Source: Phycisphaerae bacterium
GTDB taxonomy: Bacteria; Planctomycetota; Phycisphaerae; Phycisphaerales; SM1A02
Assembly: GCA_016873275.1 (NCBI GenBank)
Contig: VGXO01000008.1
Coordinates: 1 to 64,000 of the forward strand
Direction: 5' to 3'
DNA: 64,000 bases
Below are positions 47,104 through 56,018 of the stretch, piece by piece. The position numbers were made by a program, and so were the translations under genes. The notes under the pieces were generated by a model that did no database searches, was not told the DNA's origin, and saw only the letters and a list, made by a program, of their open reading frames with translations. How positions within the stretch are numbered: position 1 is the first letter of the stretch; every line of letters begins with the position of its first letter.

Positions 47104-47983
47104 GCGTGCTCCGGAGCGGCGTCGTCTCGATCAGGACCGGAGGCGCCGTCGCGCGGGGGGCTGGAGAAGCCTTCGGCGCCGGCGCCTCGCGCTGCGCCGC
47201 GTCGCGCTCCCGCACGAGCAGGTGCTTCACGAGCGACCGCGCCGCGAGGGCGATCGACGCCTCGAGCCCGCGCCACCCATCGAGGCACGCCCGGTCGAGC
47301 ATCCACGTGCGGAGGAACGCCCACGGAGGACTCAGGAGGAGCCGCGCGGCGGAGGTGCGGCTCTCCGGCATGAGCGCCGAGGCGTGGGCGTAGCGGATCG
47401 ACCGCTCGAGGGCGTCGCGGAAGCCGGTCCAGCTCTCGTGGCGGAGGACGCCCACGCCCGGCAGGCGGGTGGTCCTCCCGCGGCACTCGAGGAGCTCGTG
47501 CACGAGCCTCGGCTGCACGCGGGCGCGACCGCGGCGGACGAGGCGCACCACCCGATCCCGCCGCTCCGCGCGGATCCATCCGCCCTTGTACCAGTGGCGA
47601 CGCGGCAGCGAGTAGCCGTCGATGGAGGGGTCGTCCTCCCGCACCGCGTCGAGGATCGAGTCGACGAGCTCCTCGGTCGGGATCTCGTCGCTGTCGAGCA
47701 GGAGCACCCACTCGGTCGAGTCGGCGAGGTCGAGCCCATGCTGCTTGAGGGCGGCGAGGCTGCCGCTCTGCGCGAAGCCGTGCCAGTCGCGGCGGACGAC
47801 CTCGCATCCAAGCGCCCGGCAGCGCTCGACCGTGCCGTCCGTCGAGCCGGAGTCGACCACGATCACCCGCCGGGCGACCGCGCGGATCGCCCGGATGCTG
47901 CGCTCGATGGTCCGCATCGAGTCCTTCGCCGTGTAGACGACGGTGAGGTCCGGAGCCGACGTCCATGTCGGGGGCGGGGGCAT
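47054..47983 (-). CDS. Family 2 glycosyltransferase (WaaE/LpsC-like)
   Basis: A 309-residue GT-A enzyme. LTVVYTAKDSMRTIERSIRAIRAVARRVIVVDSGSTDGT at the N-terminus, LLLDSDEIPTEELVDSI (DxD) near 105, and the LPRRHWYKGGWIRAERRDRVVRLVRRG segment are typical of lipopolysaccharide-core glucosyltransferases of the WaaE group. A Pro/Ala-rich 60-residue tail overlaps the next gene by 50 nt. With kdsA this supports an LPS-type envelope. Confidence 0.92.
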   Translation of the reverse strand: MPPPPTWTSAPDLTVVYTAKDSMRTIERSIRAIRAVARRVIVVDSGSTDGTVERCRALGCEVVRRDWHGFAQSGSLAALKQHGLDLADSTEWVLLLDSDEIPTEELVDSILDAVREDDPSIDGYSLPRRHWYKGGWIRAERRDRVVRLVRRGRARVQPRLVHELLECRGRTTRLPGVGVLRHESWTGFRDALERSIRYAHASALMPESRTSAARLLLSPPWAFLRTWMLDRACLDGWRGLEASIALAARSLVKHLLVRERDAAQREAPAPKASPAPRATAPPVLIETTPLRSTHGPERRAEPAGTSRAG

Positions 47984-47990
47984 CGCGGGG

Positions 47991-47996
47991 AGGATA
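47991..47996 (-). promoter_or_regulatory. -10 box of glycan operon (leaderless)
   Basis: TATCCT on the minus strand, 7 nt before the ATG at 47983. Confidence 0.55.
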
Positions 47997-48068
47997 GCGG
48001 AGGGAGCCGCGGGACCACGACGCCCGCGGGCGGCGCGTCATCGACGCGGGGGACGCTTCGGGACCGAC

Positions 48069-48881
48069 TCAGCGGTACTGCGACCGCGCGAGCGCCACCG
48101 CCTCGTCGTCGAAGCGGTCGTCTCGCCGCATCTGCGCGAAGAGCCCGTGGAGCTCACGCTCCGAGAAGGTCGCCTTGTCGCGGCCGGCGACGTCGAGGTA
48201 GACCCCGCCGCGGTGCATGGCGATCAGGCGGTCGCCGAGGGTCGCCGCCTGCCGCATCGAGTGGGTGACCATGATCGTCGTCGAGCGGCAGCCCTCGACG
48301 AGCCGGCGGGTCAGGGCGATGACGAGCTCGGCGCTGCGGGGATCGAGCGCGGCGGTGTGCTCGTCGAGGAGGAGGACGCTCGGCTCGGTCAGAGTCGCCA
48401 TGAGGAGCGTGATCGACTGCCGCTGCCCGCCGCTCAGGAGACCGATCGGGTCGTCGAGCCGGTGCTCGAGCCCGAGCCCGATCCGCCCGAGGAGCTCCCG
48501 CCAGGCGCCTCGGCGGGCGCCGCGCAGCAGCGGCGCGAGGGTCCGCGGGCGACCGCGCTTCTCGGCGAGGGCGAGGTTCTCGGCGACGGTGAGGTCGGGG
48601 GCGGTGCCCGCGAAGGGATCCTGGAAGACCCGACCGACGAGCCGTGCCCGGCGGTGCTCCGGCCAGCGGGTGACGTCGACGCCGTCGATGGTGATCCTGC
48701 CCCCGTCGAGGTCGAGCGCCCCGGAGATCGCCCCCTGCAGGGTGCTCTTGCCGGAGCCGTTGGTGCCGATCACCACGGTGAACGAGCCCTTGGGAAAGTC
48801 GAGCGAGACCTGCTGCAGGGCGCGCACCTCGTTCTCGGTGCCGGGATTGAAGGTCTTCTCGAGCGACTCAAGCCGCAGCAC
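48069..48881 (-). CDS. ABC importer ATP-binding protein (TrpZ-type)
   Basis: Cytoplasmic ATPase of 270 residues: Walker A GTNGSGKSTLQGAISG near 40, signature LSGGQRQSITLLMATL near 150, Walker B VLLLDEHTAALDPRSAELV and the H-loop VTHSMRQA. DEHTAALDP with the preceding layout is typical of ATPases paired with ABC_sub_bind-type binding proteins. GTG start overlaps the permease gene by 14 nt. Last gene of the operon starting at 53026. Confidence 0.94.
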   Translation of the reverse strand: MLRLESLEKTFNPGTENEVRALQQVSLDFPKGSFTVVIGTNGSGKSTLQGAISGALDLDGGRITIDGVDVTRWPEHRRARLVGRVFQDPFAGTAPDLTVAENLALAEKRGRPRTLAPLLRGARRGAWRELLGRIGLGLEHRLDDPIGLLSGGQRQSITLLMATLTEPSVLLLDEHTAALDPRSAELVIALTRRLVEGCRSTTIMVTHSMRQAATLGDRLIAMHRGGVYLDVAGRDKATFSERELHGLFAQMRRDDRFDDEAVALARSQYR

Positions 48882-49812
48882 GCGCCGCCTCCTTCCTCGC
48901 CCGCGGACGGCGGGCGGCGAGCCAGGTCGGACCGACGATGGCGACGAGCACCACCACCGCCGTCACGAGCTTGAGGTCGTTCGCGTCGAGTCCGAGGCGG
49001 ATCGCGATCGCGACGAGCAGCCGGAAGAGGAGCGCCCCCATCACCGCGCCCGCGACGGCGAGGCCGATCGAACGCACCGGGCCGACCAAGGTCTGCCCGA
49101 GGATCACGCTCGCGAGCCCGAGCACGATGACGCCGATCCCCATCTGGGCGTCGGCGAAGCTCTGCATCTGGGCGAAGAGCGAGCCCGCGCAGGCGATGAG
49201 GGCGTTCGAGGCGGCGAGGCCGATGATGATCATCCGGTCGGTGCTCGTCGCGAGCGCCCGCACCATGCGGGGGTTGTCGCCGGTCGCCCGCATCGCCGAG
49301 CCGAGCTCGGTGTGCAGGAACCAGGTCAGGGCGACGCCGACGAGGACCGCCGCGAACGCCGTCCCGAGGAACATGCCGAGGTCGACGCTCGGCACGGTGC
49401 GGCCGAAGAGCTGCACGCTCTCGCCGAAGATCCGCCCGGAGAGCGACTCGAGCGGCGCGAAGACGGTGCGGCTCGCGTCGATGGGCAGGTTGCTCGCCCC
49501 CATCACCCGCAGGTTCACCGAGTAGAGCGCGGTCATCACCAGGATCCCCGACAGGATCGCGTTGATCTTGAACCGGACGTGGATCGAGCCGGTGATCATC
49601 CCCGCGAGGATGCCGGCGGCGATCGCGGCGGCGGTCGCCGACCACGGGTCCCATCCCTCCTTGAGGAGCCGGGCGGTCACCGCGGCGCCGAGGGGGAAGG
49701 AGCCGTCGGCGGTGATGTCGGGGATGCGGTAGACGCGGAAGGAGAGGAAGACCCCGAGGGTCAGCACCGCGAAGACGAAGCCGATCGCGAGGGTCGCGAG
49801 GAGGAGGCTCAC
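48868..49812 (-). CDS. ABC importer permease (BPD_transp_2 family)
   Basis: A protein of 314 residues with 8-9 TM helices. VLTLGVFLSFRVYRIPDITADGSFPLGAAVTA and MRATGDNPRMVRALATSTDRMIIIGLAASNALIACAGSLFAQMQ are characteristic of the LivH/TrpY-like permease of transporters that use ABC_sub_bind proteins. GTG start overlaps the STAS gene stop (GTGA). One permease gene implies a homodimeric channel. Confidence 0.94.
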   Translation of the reverse strand: MSLLLATLAIGFVFAVLTLGVFLSFRVYRIPDITADGSFPLGAAVTARLLKEGWDPWSATAAAIAAGILAGMITGSIHVRFKINAILSGILVMTALYSVNLRVMGASNLPIDASRTVFAPLESLSGRIFGESVQLFGRTVPSVDLGMFLGTAFAAVLVGVALTWFLHTELGSAMRATGDNPRMVRALATSTDRMIIIGLAASNALIACAGSLFAQMQSFADAQMGIGVIVLGLASVILGQTLVGPVRSIGLAVAGAVMGALLFRLLVAIAIRLGLDANDLKLVTAVVVLVAIVGPTWLAARRPRARKEAARAAA

Positions 49813-50987
49813 GCGGAGGCTCCTTCGTCGAGGCGGAAGACCCAGACCGAGCCGCGGCGCAGGCGGGTCTCGACGACCTCGCCGTCGCGCTCGAGGCGGA
49901 GGGCATGGATCACGATGCGGAGCGGCTGCTCGGCGAGGATCGCCCCGACCACCGAGAGCTCGGTCGCGGTGCGGGGCAGCGGTCGATACGCCGCGACCGC
50001 GACGTGCGCGTGAAGCGAGACGCCGCCCGGGGCGGTCGCCCCGCGTCCCGGCGCGGCTCCCCCCGCGTCGACTCGAGCGACCCCCGCCACGACCGCGGTC
50101 TCCCCCTCCTCGATCGGCTCGCCGCTGTAGCGGAGCGCCCGCCGCACCGCGGCGGCGTCCATTGATCCGATCGGCGAGGACCAGGAGTCCGGCGAGCTCC
50201 GCGCCCACGCGCCGAAGGCGCCCGCGCACTCGCCCGCCGCGACGAAGGCGACCGGTCCGCCCGCCTGCTCGGCGAGCGCCCGCCCAAGGTCGCTCAGCCG
50301 CGCCCCGCGCCCGGCGGGCGCCTCGAAGAATCCCTGCAGGCAGGGCGCGCCCCGCACGAGGATCGCCTGGTGCACCATCGCCTCGACGCCCTCGCGCCCG
50401 CCCGAGGCGAGGCAGTCCGGGCGCGTCGCCTCCGCGGGCATCACCGCGATGGTGCCGCCGACGACGAGCCCCTCGCCGAAGCGACCGGCGGCGGCGGGCT
50501 CGTCCTCGGCGAGGGCGAGTTGGCCGAAGGCGACGAGGTCCGGGGAGACCGCCATGCGGCCGCGGGTGCGCTCCTCGAGCCGAAGCGTCCGGCCGTCGAG
50601 GCGGCGGAGCGATCCATCGAAGGCATCCTCGCCGGTGCCGCCCGCGAGCGCGATGGTGCCCGCGTCCGCCGCGCTCCTCGCCGCGGGCGCGACGGAGAGG
50701 AGCGACTCGAGCCGCGCGATCTTCAGCATCGAGCGGACCGCGTCGCTCGCGTCGACCACCGCGAGCGTGCCGCCGACCGCCCGGAAGCGACCGACCGCCG
50801 CGACGATCACGCCGATCCCGACCGAGGACATGAAGGAGACCTCGGCGAGGTCGAGCTCGATGCGGCTCCGCCCGGAGCGGACCGCCTGCTCGAGCACCGC
50901 GGCGGTGGCATCGCTCCACGCCGCGTCGAGCCGACCGGCGAGCCGGAGGCGGACCGCGTCGGCGGTCGTCGCGAGGTCGATCTTCAT
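49809..50987 (-). CDS. STAS-domain protein with large unknown C-terminal region, in an ABC importer operon
   Basis: A 392-residue cytoplasmic protein with no signal peptide. Residues 1-98 form a STAS domain: VRLRLAGRLDAAWSDATAAVLEQ, IELDLAEVSFMSSVGIGVIV, GGTLAVVDASDAVRSMLKIARLESLL. The serine pair at the usual phosphorylation position of anti-sigma antagonists is present. Residues 100-392 match nothing I recognise; they alternate beta-rich stretches and contain GPVAFVAAGECAGAFGAWARS, PIEEGETAVVAGVARVD and HAHVAVAAYRPLP. ATGA and GTGA overlaps tie it between the binding-protein and permease genes. By analogy with MlaB in the Mla importer it may regulate the transporter; that is inference. Confidence 0.88.
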   Translation of the reverse strand: MKIDLATTADAVRLRLAGRLDAAWSDATAAVLEQAVRSGRSRIELDLAEVSFMSSVGIGVIVAAVGRFRAVGGTLAVVDASDAVRSMLKIARLESLLSVAPAARSAADAGTIALAGGTGEDAFDGSLRRLDGRTLRLEERTRGRMAVSPDLVAFGQLALAEDEPAAAGRFGEGLVVGGTIAVMPAEATRPDCLASGGREGVEAMVHQAILVRGAPCLQGFFEAPAGRGARLSDLGRALAEQAGGPVAFVAAGECAGAFGAWARSSPDSWSSPIGSMDAAAVRRALRYSGEPIEEGETAVVAGVARVDAGGAAPGRGATAPGGVSLHAHVAVAAYRPLPRTATELSVVGAILAEQPLRIVIHALRLERDGEVVETRLRRGSVWVFRLDEGASA

Positions 50988-53026
50988 CGCCCGCCTCCTG
51001 CCGTCGGGGCGGCGGGCGCCTCGCGCTGCGTCACGAGCGCCTCGAGCTCGGGGGTCAACCGGATCCCGAACTCCTCGAGGCGCTCGCGGTCGACGAAGAG
51101 GTCGGTCCGCGTCGGCAGCATGAAGGGGATGCCCTTCGGGTCCTCGCCGCGCAGCACGCGGTCGAGGAGGATCGCCGAGTTCGCGCCGACCTCGCGGTAG
51201 TCGCGGGAGACCGCGAGCGTCGCGCCCTGGCTCACCGCGGCGGGCGTGAATCCGAAGACGGGCAGGCCCGCGCGGTCGGCGGCCTTCGCGACCGCGGGGA
51301 AGCCGCTGCCCGAGACGACGTCGGAGATCTGCGTGACGATCTCGACGCCCTGCGCGATCACGGCGTCGATCGCCTCGGGAAGCTCGGTGGGGCGGTCCGC
51401 GGCGACCGAGACGAGCTCGATCCCCTCCTTCGCGAGCGCCGCCCTCCACTGGTCGCGGTAGATCACGCTGTTCGCCTCGCCGGGCGCGAACGCGGTGCCG
51501 ACGCGGCGCACGTTCGGGGCGACCGCCTTCAGCACGCGGATCATGCCCTCCCAGTCGGCGGCGACGATCGCGCCGGTGACGTTGGGGAGGTGATCCTCGT
51601 TCGACCTGCCCGCGCCCGCCCCGACCGCGTCGCCGATCAGCGAGAAGACGATCGGGCGGTCCTTCACCTTGCGGAGGACCGCCTGCAGCGCGGGCGTCGT
51701 GAACGGCACCACCACGTCATGGCGGTCCTGGGCGAAGGCGGCGGCGATCGTGTTGAGCGCCGCGATGTCGAGCTGCGCGTCCTTGAGGTCGAGCTCGCAG
51801 TTCTCGCCGTCGCGGTAGCCGAGCCGCCGCAGCTCCGTGACGAAGCCCTCCCAGGCGTCCTCGAAGTTGGAGGTGCGGTTGTAGGTGACCGCGGCGATGC
51901 GGGGTCTCGCGGGACGCGGCGCGGCGACGGGGGGCAGGTCCGCGAGCAGGGCGAGCGCGCTCGGCGGGGCGAGCGGCGACTCGATCGAGCGCTCGATCGG
52001 CGGACCGGCGCCGTCGAGCATGATGCTCGCCGAGTCGAGGAGCGCCTTCGGTCGCCGCCACGACCTGGGGAAGGCGTCGAGGTTGATCGAGAGCCACGAG
52101 GGCACGAAGTCCTCGATCTCGACGTCGCTCGGCGGGACGCCCCGCAGCACGAGCTCGGCGATGACCCCGGTCGCGCGACCCATCGCGGGGTAGTCGGCGC
52201 CGAGGTTGATCGCGCCGCCGATCTCCCACATGGCGGGGAAGTTGGTGACGACCGGGACCCCGGCCTGACGGCATCGCGTGATCACCGTCTGCGCCGCCGC
52301 GAGGACGTTCGTGTCGGCGAGGATCCAGAAGGCGTCGATGCCGCGCGAGAGGAGGACGTCCGCCGCGGTGACGACCTCGGTGACGTTCGCGCCGTTCGCC
52401 TCGAGGAGCTCGAAGCCGAGGCTCGCCGCCACCTCGCGCCCGATGCGGACGCTCGCCTCGGCGTTCGGCTCCGCGGGGTTCCACACGCAGCCGACCCGGC
52501 GGAGGGAGGGCGCACAGGCGCGGAGCGCCTCGAACAGCGGTCCGATCGGCTGCATCGTGCCGAACCCCGCGACGTTCCGCGGGCGCGGCGACTCGGGCGA
52601 CCATGCGCCGAGCGGGATCCCCGCCGCCGGCGGCGAGGCGACGAGCCCGAAGACGTGGGGGGTCCCGCGTTGATTCGCCCGGATCATCGCCTGCGTCGCC
52701 GGCGTCGAGAGCGTGATGACGAGGTCGAGGTCCTCGCCCGCGAGCTGCGTCGCCATCTGCCCGAGCGTGCCGACGTCGCCCTCGGCGTTGAGCAGGATGA
52801 TCTCGTCCCCGTCCTCCGCGGAGACGCCGCGGGCGGCGAGGTGCTCGAGGAGCCCGCGGCGGGCATCCTCGAAGGACTGGATCGAGTTGATCTGGAGGAC
52901 CGCGATCCGCTCGATCGGCGAGCGCAGGTCGTTCCGCTGTCCCGAGCGGTCGGAGAGGACGAGCGCCGCCGACGCGGCGGCGATCAGGATCAGCCCGAGC
53001 AGCAGTCGGCGGAGCCCCGCGAGCAT
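50984..53026 (-). CDS. Tandem-duplicated ABC_sub_bind substrate-binding protein
   Basis: A 680-residue exported protein. The N-terminal MLAGLRRLLLGLILIAAASA is an uncleaved-looking anchor or signal. Two complete periplasmic-binding domains follow: about 40-325 (IAVLQINSIQSFEDARRGLLEHL, LVITLSTPATQAMI, RRVGCVWNPAEPNAEASV, NLGADYPAMGRATGVIAELVLRG) and about 370-660 (IAAVTYNRTSNFEDAWEGFVTELRRLGY, VVVPFTTPALQAVL, RRVGTAFAPGEANSVIY, LAVSRDYREVGANSAILLDRVLRG). A normal family member has one. Related TrpX proteins bind aromatic amino acids; the ligand here is unknown. It heads the four-gene operon. Confidence 0.93.
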   Translation of the reverse strand: MLAGLRRLLLGLILIAAASAALVLSDRSGQRNDLRSPIERIAVLQINSIQSFEDARRGLLEHLAARGVSAEDGDEIILLNAEGDVGTLGQMATQLAGEDLDLVITLSTPATQAMIRANQRGTPHVFGLVASPPAAGIPLGAWSPESPRPRNVAGFGTMQPIGPLFEALRACAPSLRRVGCVWNPAEPNAEASVRIGREVAASLGFELLEANGANVTEVVTAADVLLSRGIDAFWILADTNVLAAAQTVITRCRQAGVPVVTNFPAMWEIGGAINLGADYPAMGRATGVIAELVLRGVPPSDVEIEDFVPSWLSINLDAFPRSWRRPKALLDSASIMLDGAGPPIERSIESPLAPPSALALLADLPPVAAPRPARPRIAAVTYNRTSNFEDAWEGFVTELRRLGYRDGENCELDLKDAQLDIAALNTIAAAFAQDRHDVVVPFTTPALQAVLRKVKDRPIVFSLIGDAVGAGAGRSNEDHLPNVTGAIVAADWEGMIRVLKAVAPNVRRVGTAFAPGEANSVIYRDQWRAALAKEGIELVSVAADRPTELPEAIDAVIAQGVEIVTQISDVVSGSGFPAVAKAADRAGLPVFGFTPAAVSQGATLAVSRDYREVGANSAILLDRVLRGEDPKGIPFMLPTRTDLFVDRERLEEFGIRLTPELEALVTQREAPAAPTAGGGR

Positions 53027-53033
53027 CGGCGGG

Positions 53034-53039
53034 AAGGTA
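53034..53039 (-). promoter_or_regulatory. -10 box of the ABC importer operon (leaderless)
   Basis: TACCTT on the minus strand, 7 nt before the ATG at 53026. Confidence 0.55.
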
Positions 53040-53074
53040 CCGCCTGCCGTCGTCGACGTGCACGCCGGGGGCGG

Positions 53075-54145
53075 TCAGTCGCCGCCGAGGATCTTGCGGA
53101 CCATCGTCGCCCGCGCCTCGCGGAGCTGGTCGTCGTTGAGGTCGAGCCCCGCGACGGTCCGCAGGTGCGCCGGCTGCACCATGAGGAAGAGGCGGTTGAT
53201 CGTCTCCATCGGGACCGCGTCGAGGCGGCGGAGGCAGAGGCCCATCCGCAGGCGGCTGAGGAGCTTCATCGACTCCTCGAGTCCGAGCATCCGCGCCGAG
53301 CGCAGGACCCCGAGCGAGCGGAAGACCCGGTCGTCGAGGAGCGTCGCGTTCCGCTCGGCGAGCAGCCGCCGCGACTCCCGCTCGTAGGCGACGACCTCGG
53401 GGACCACCCGCTCGGCGAACTCGGCGAGCAGGTCGTCCTCGGAGATCCCGAGGGTCACCTGGTTCGAGACCTGATAGAAGTCGCCCGCGCTCTCCGAGCC
53501 CTCGCCGTAGAAGCCGCGCACCGCGAGGTGGAGGTCCTTGGCGGCGCGGCGGACCCGCTCGATCTCGTTGGTGATGCGAAGCCCGGGGAGGTGGAGCATC
53601 ACCGAGAGGCGGATGCCGCAGCCGACGTTCGTCGGGCAGGCGGTGAGGTAGCCCCAGCGGGGGTGCGCCGCGATGTCGAGCGACTCCTCGAGCTGCTCGT
53701 CGAGCCGCCGGACCCGCTGGTACGCCTCGACGAGGCGGAAGCCCGGCAGGAGGACCTGCATCCGGAGGTGGTCCTCCTCGTTCACCATGACGCTGAGGCT
53801 CTCGTCCGCGGAGACCGCGACCGAGCGCGGCGCCTCGTTCTGGGCGAACTGCCGGCTGATCAGGTGGCGCTCGACGAGGAGGTCCCGCTCGTGGGCGCTC
53901 GCGTCGTTCATGCCGACCCAGATGAGCCCGCTCGCGAGGTCGTCGGGCCATGCGGCACGCCGCACCGCCTCGATCACCTCCCGCGCCTGGGGCGCGGTCG
54001 CGCGGCGGGGGAAGGGAAAGCCGCTCAGGTTGCGGGCGAGGCGCACGCGGCTCGAGATGACCACGTCTCCGTCGGGCGAGCCGGCGTCGAGCCACGGACC
54101 GCCCGATCGCAGGTCGCCGGCATCGCCGGTGCGGGAGCCGTTCAT
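53075..54145 (-). CDS. mcsB: Protein-arginine kinase McsB
   Basis: A phosphagen-kinase-fold enzyme of 356 residues that phosphorylates arginines on proteins, marking them for ClpCP. VISSRVRLARNLSGFPF, VNEEDHLRMQVLLPGF and the catalytic-cysteine segment CPTNVGCGIRLSVMLHLPGL are all intact, as are RGFYGEGSESAGDFYQVSNQ and the C-terminal helical region. Its activator gene mcsA lies 7 bp upstream, and clpC is 5 kb away on the other strand. Confidence 0.96.
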   Translation of the reverse strand: MNGSRTGDAGDLRSGGPWLDAGSPDGDVVISSRVRLARNLSGFPFPRRATAPQAREVIEAVRRAAWPDDLASGLIWVGMNDASAHERDLLVERHLISRQFAQNEAPRSVAVSADESLSVMVNEEDHLRMQVLLPGFRLVEAYQRVRRLDEQLEESLDIAAHPRWGYLTACPTNVGCGIRLSVMLHLPGLRITNEIERVRRAAKDLHLAVRGFYGEGSESAGDFYQVSNQVTLGISEDDLLAEFAERVVPEVVAYERESRRLLAERNATLLDDRVFRSLGVLRSARMLGLEESMKLLSRLRMGLCLRRLDAVPMETINRLFLMVQPAHLRTVAGLDLNDDQLREARATMVRKILGGD

Positions 54146-54152
54146 GCCTGCC

Positions 54153-54662
54153 TCACTCCTTCAGCGGCTCGCCGTTGCCGGCGGTCGCGCCCTCGCCGCC
54201 GAGACCGTGCAGGCGGTCGCGGAGCCGCGCGGCGCGCTCGTACTGCTCGGCGGCGACCGCCTCGTCGAGCTCGCGGACGAGCCGCATGCGGAGCTCGCGG
54301 AGGTCGATCGGGGCGGCGCGGCGGCGGGGGAGCCGACCGGCGTGGTGCGTGCGGCCGGCGTGCGCCCGCTCGATCAGCGGCTCGAGCACCGCGCCGAAGA
54401 CCTCGTAGCACTGCTCGCACCCCACCTGACCATGCTGGCGGAACTGGGCGAGGGTCATCGTGCAGCCGGGACAGGTCGGCGCCGGCGGACCCTTGCGGGC
54501 GGCGGGGGCGATGTTCGTGAGGAGGACGTTGAGCGGCTGCGGCTCGGGCACGTAGCCCGCCATCGCGGCGTGCGCCTGGCAGAGGTGGACCTCGGTCTTG
54601 GCGCCGTTCTTGATCACCACCTCGTGGACGACCGCCGGCTTGTCGCAGTGATCGCAGTTCAT
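54153..54662 (-). CDS. mcsA: McsA-like activator of protein-arginine kinase
   Basis: A 169-residue protein with two zinc-binding pairs in each half: CDHCDKPAVVHEVV...HLCQAHA at the N-terminus and CPGCTMTLAQF...GCEQCYEVFG near 63-95, then a UVR-type helical hairpin EQYERAARLRDRLHGL near the C-terminus. This is the McsA layout. The ATG overlaps the kdsA stop by ATGA; a TACAGT 10 nt upstream could also give a separate transcript. Confidence 0.93.
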   Translation of the reverse strand: MNCDHCDKPAVVHEVVIKNGAKTEVHLCQAHAAMAGYVPEPQPLNVLLTNIAPAARKGPPAPTCPGCTMTLAQFRQHGQVGCEQCYEVFGAVLEPLIERAHAGRTHHAGRLPRRRAAPIDLRELRMRLVRELDEAVAAEQYERAARLRDRLHGLGGEGATAGNGEPLKE

Positions 54663-55582
54663 CGTCGGGACGACTGTAGCGCCGGCGAGGCGGCAGGGTC
54701 CAGCGCCGCGGACCTCGCCGCGCCGCCCGCGAGCCACGGCGCCATCGTCCGCCGAAGCGCCGCGAGGGACTCGAGGAGCGGGGGCACCTCGTCGAGGGCG
54801 AGCATCGAGCTCGCGTCGCTCGGGGCGGTGCGGGGCGTCGGGTGGCACTCGAGGAAGACCGACGCGACGCCCGAGACGACCGCGGCGCGGGCGAGCATCG
54901 CCGCCCGCTCCGGTCGCCCCGCGGAGGCGGTGCCCTCGGCGCCGGGGAGCTGGGTCGAGTGGGTCGCGTCGAAGCAGGTCGGCACGCCCTCCGCCGCGGC
55001 GAGCTCGATCAGGTCGCCGAGCCCCGCGAAGTCGTTCACGAGCCGGTGGTAGCCGAAGAAGGTCCCGCGCTCCGTGACGATGACGCGGCTTCCGCCTGCC
55101 TCGCGCACCTTGCGGATCGCCTGCAGCATCTCCCGCGGCGCCATGAACTGACCCTTCTTCACGTTCACCGCGCGACCGGTGCGGCCGGCGGCGGCGAGGA
55201 GGTCGGTCTGGCGGCAGAGGAACGCGGGGATCTGGAGGAGGTCCACCACCTGCGCCGCGGGCGTTGCCTGCGCCGGCTCATGGATGTCGGTGGTGACCGG
55301 CACGCCGAGGCGGCGGCGGACCTCGCCGAGGCGGCGCAGCCCCGCCTCGAGACCGGGACCCCGAGGCGAGGAGACCGACGAGCGGTTCGCCTTGTCGAAG
55401 GAGCCCTTGAAGACGAACCCGAGGTCGAGCCGGCGGCAGTGATCGCGGAGCAGCTCGGCGATCGCGAGGTTGAGCGCATCCTCCTCGAGCAGGCACGGTC
55501 CCGCGATGATCGTCAGCGGGGGATCCGCGGCGAAGAGGCGGTCGAGATCGCGAGAGGGTTCTCGTGCGGAGGTCGTGGACAC
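54659..55582 (-). CDS. kdsA: 3-deoxy-8-phosphooctulonate synthase
   Basis: Condenses arabinose 5-phosphate and phosphoenolpyruvate to KDO 8-phosphate for LPS inner core. In 307 residues: LTIIAGPCLLEEDAL, VFKGSFDKANRSSVSSPRG, VPVTTDIHEPAQATPA, LLQIPAFLCRQTDLL and NVKKGQFMAPREM, all characteristic. The C-terminal 40 residues are an Ala/Ser-rich extension. The start is a GTG at 55582 with a leader of about 23 nt from a TACACT box. Confidence 0.96.
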   Translation of the reverse strand: MSTTSAREPSRDLDRLFAADPPLTIIAGPCLLEEDALNLAIAELLRDHCRRLDLGFVFKGSFDKANRSSVSSPRGPGLEAGLRRLGEVRRRLGVPVTTDIHEPAQATPAAQVVDLLQIPAFLCRQTDLLAAAGRTGRAVNVKKGQFMAPREMLQAIRKVREAGGSRVIVTERGTFFGYHRLVNDFAGLGDLIELAAAEGVPTCFDATHSTQLPGAEGTASAGRPERAAMLARAAVVSGVASVFLECHPTPRTAPSDASSMLALDEVPPLLESLAALRRTMAPWLAGGAARSAALDPAASPALQSSRR

Positions 55583-55612
55583 GCGGGTGGGTCCGGGAGC
55601 GCGACGGGGGCG

Positions 55613-55618
55613 AGTGTA
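55613..55618 (-). promoter_or_regulatory. -10 box of kdsA-mcsA-mcsB operon
   Basis: TACACT on the minus strand; about 30 nt before the GTG at 55582. Confidence 0.45.
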
Positions 55619-56018
55619 GCGGGGGCGGGAACCTGACCGCGGTGCGCTGCGTTTTCTCCGAGGAGACCGCGATCGCCGCGGACTCTCGGTCCCTCGCGCG
55701 TCGCCGCGGGCGCCGACACGCGGATCCCGACGCTCGGCGACGCCCCGATTTCGGTCGATCCCCCATCGAGACCGAAGCGGCGACCGAGTCGCGACGAGGA
55801 ACGATCACCCGCGGCGAAGGCGACCGCGGGATCTGACGGCCCCATCGAGCAGCGCTCGCTGGCGGGGCGGAGCGGAGGATCGGACCGGAGCCTGCACGTT
55901 CGGCGTGCGGCGCGCCGGTGGCGCGAGCGTCCGGAACTTCCGGGGTTCAGGCAGGGCGTCGCGCCTCGCGCGGCGCCGAGGAGCGTGAGGCGGGAGTCGA
56001 CCTTCCGGGGGCCGTTCT
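55619..56018. other. 400-bp divergent intergenic region, no gene seen
   Basis: Open frames exist on both strands but lack start signals, recognisable motifs and consistent third-position GC. No repeat of the double-hairpin family occurs here. The upstream promoter of the DUF1444 gene should lie in this stretch but I could not place it. Confidence 0.4.
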
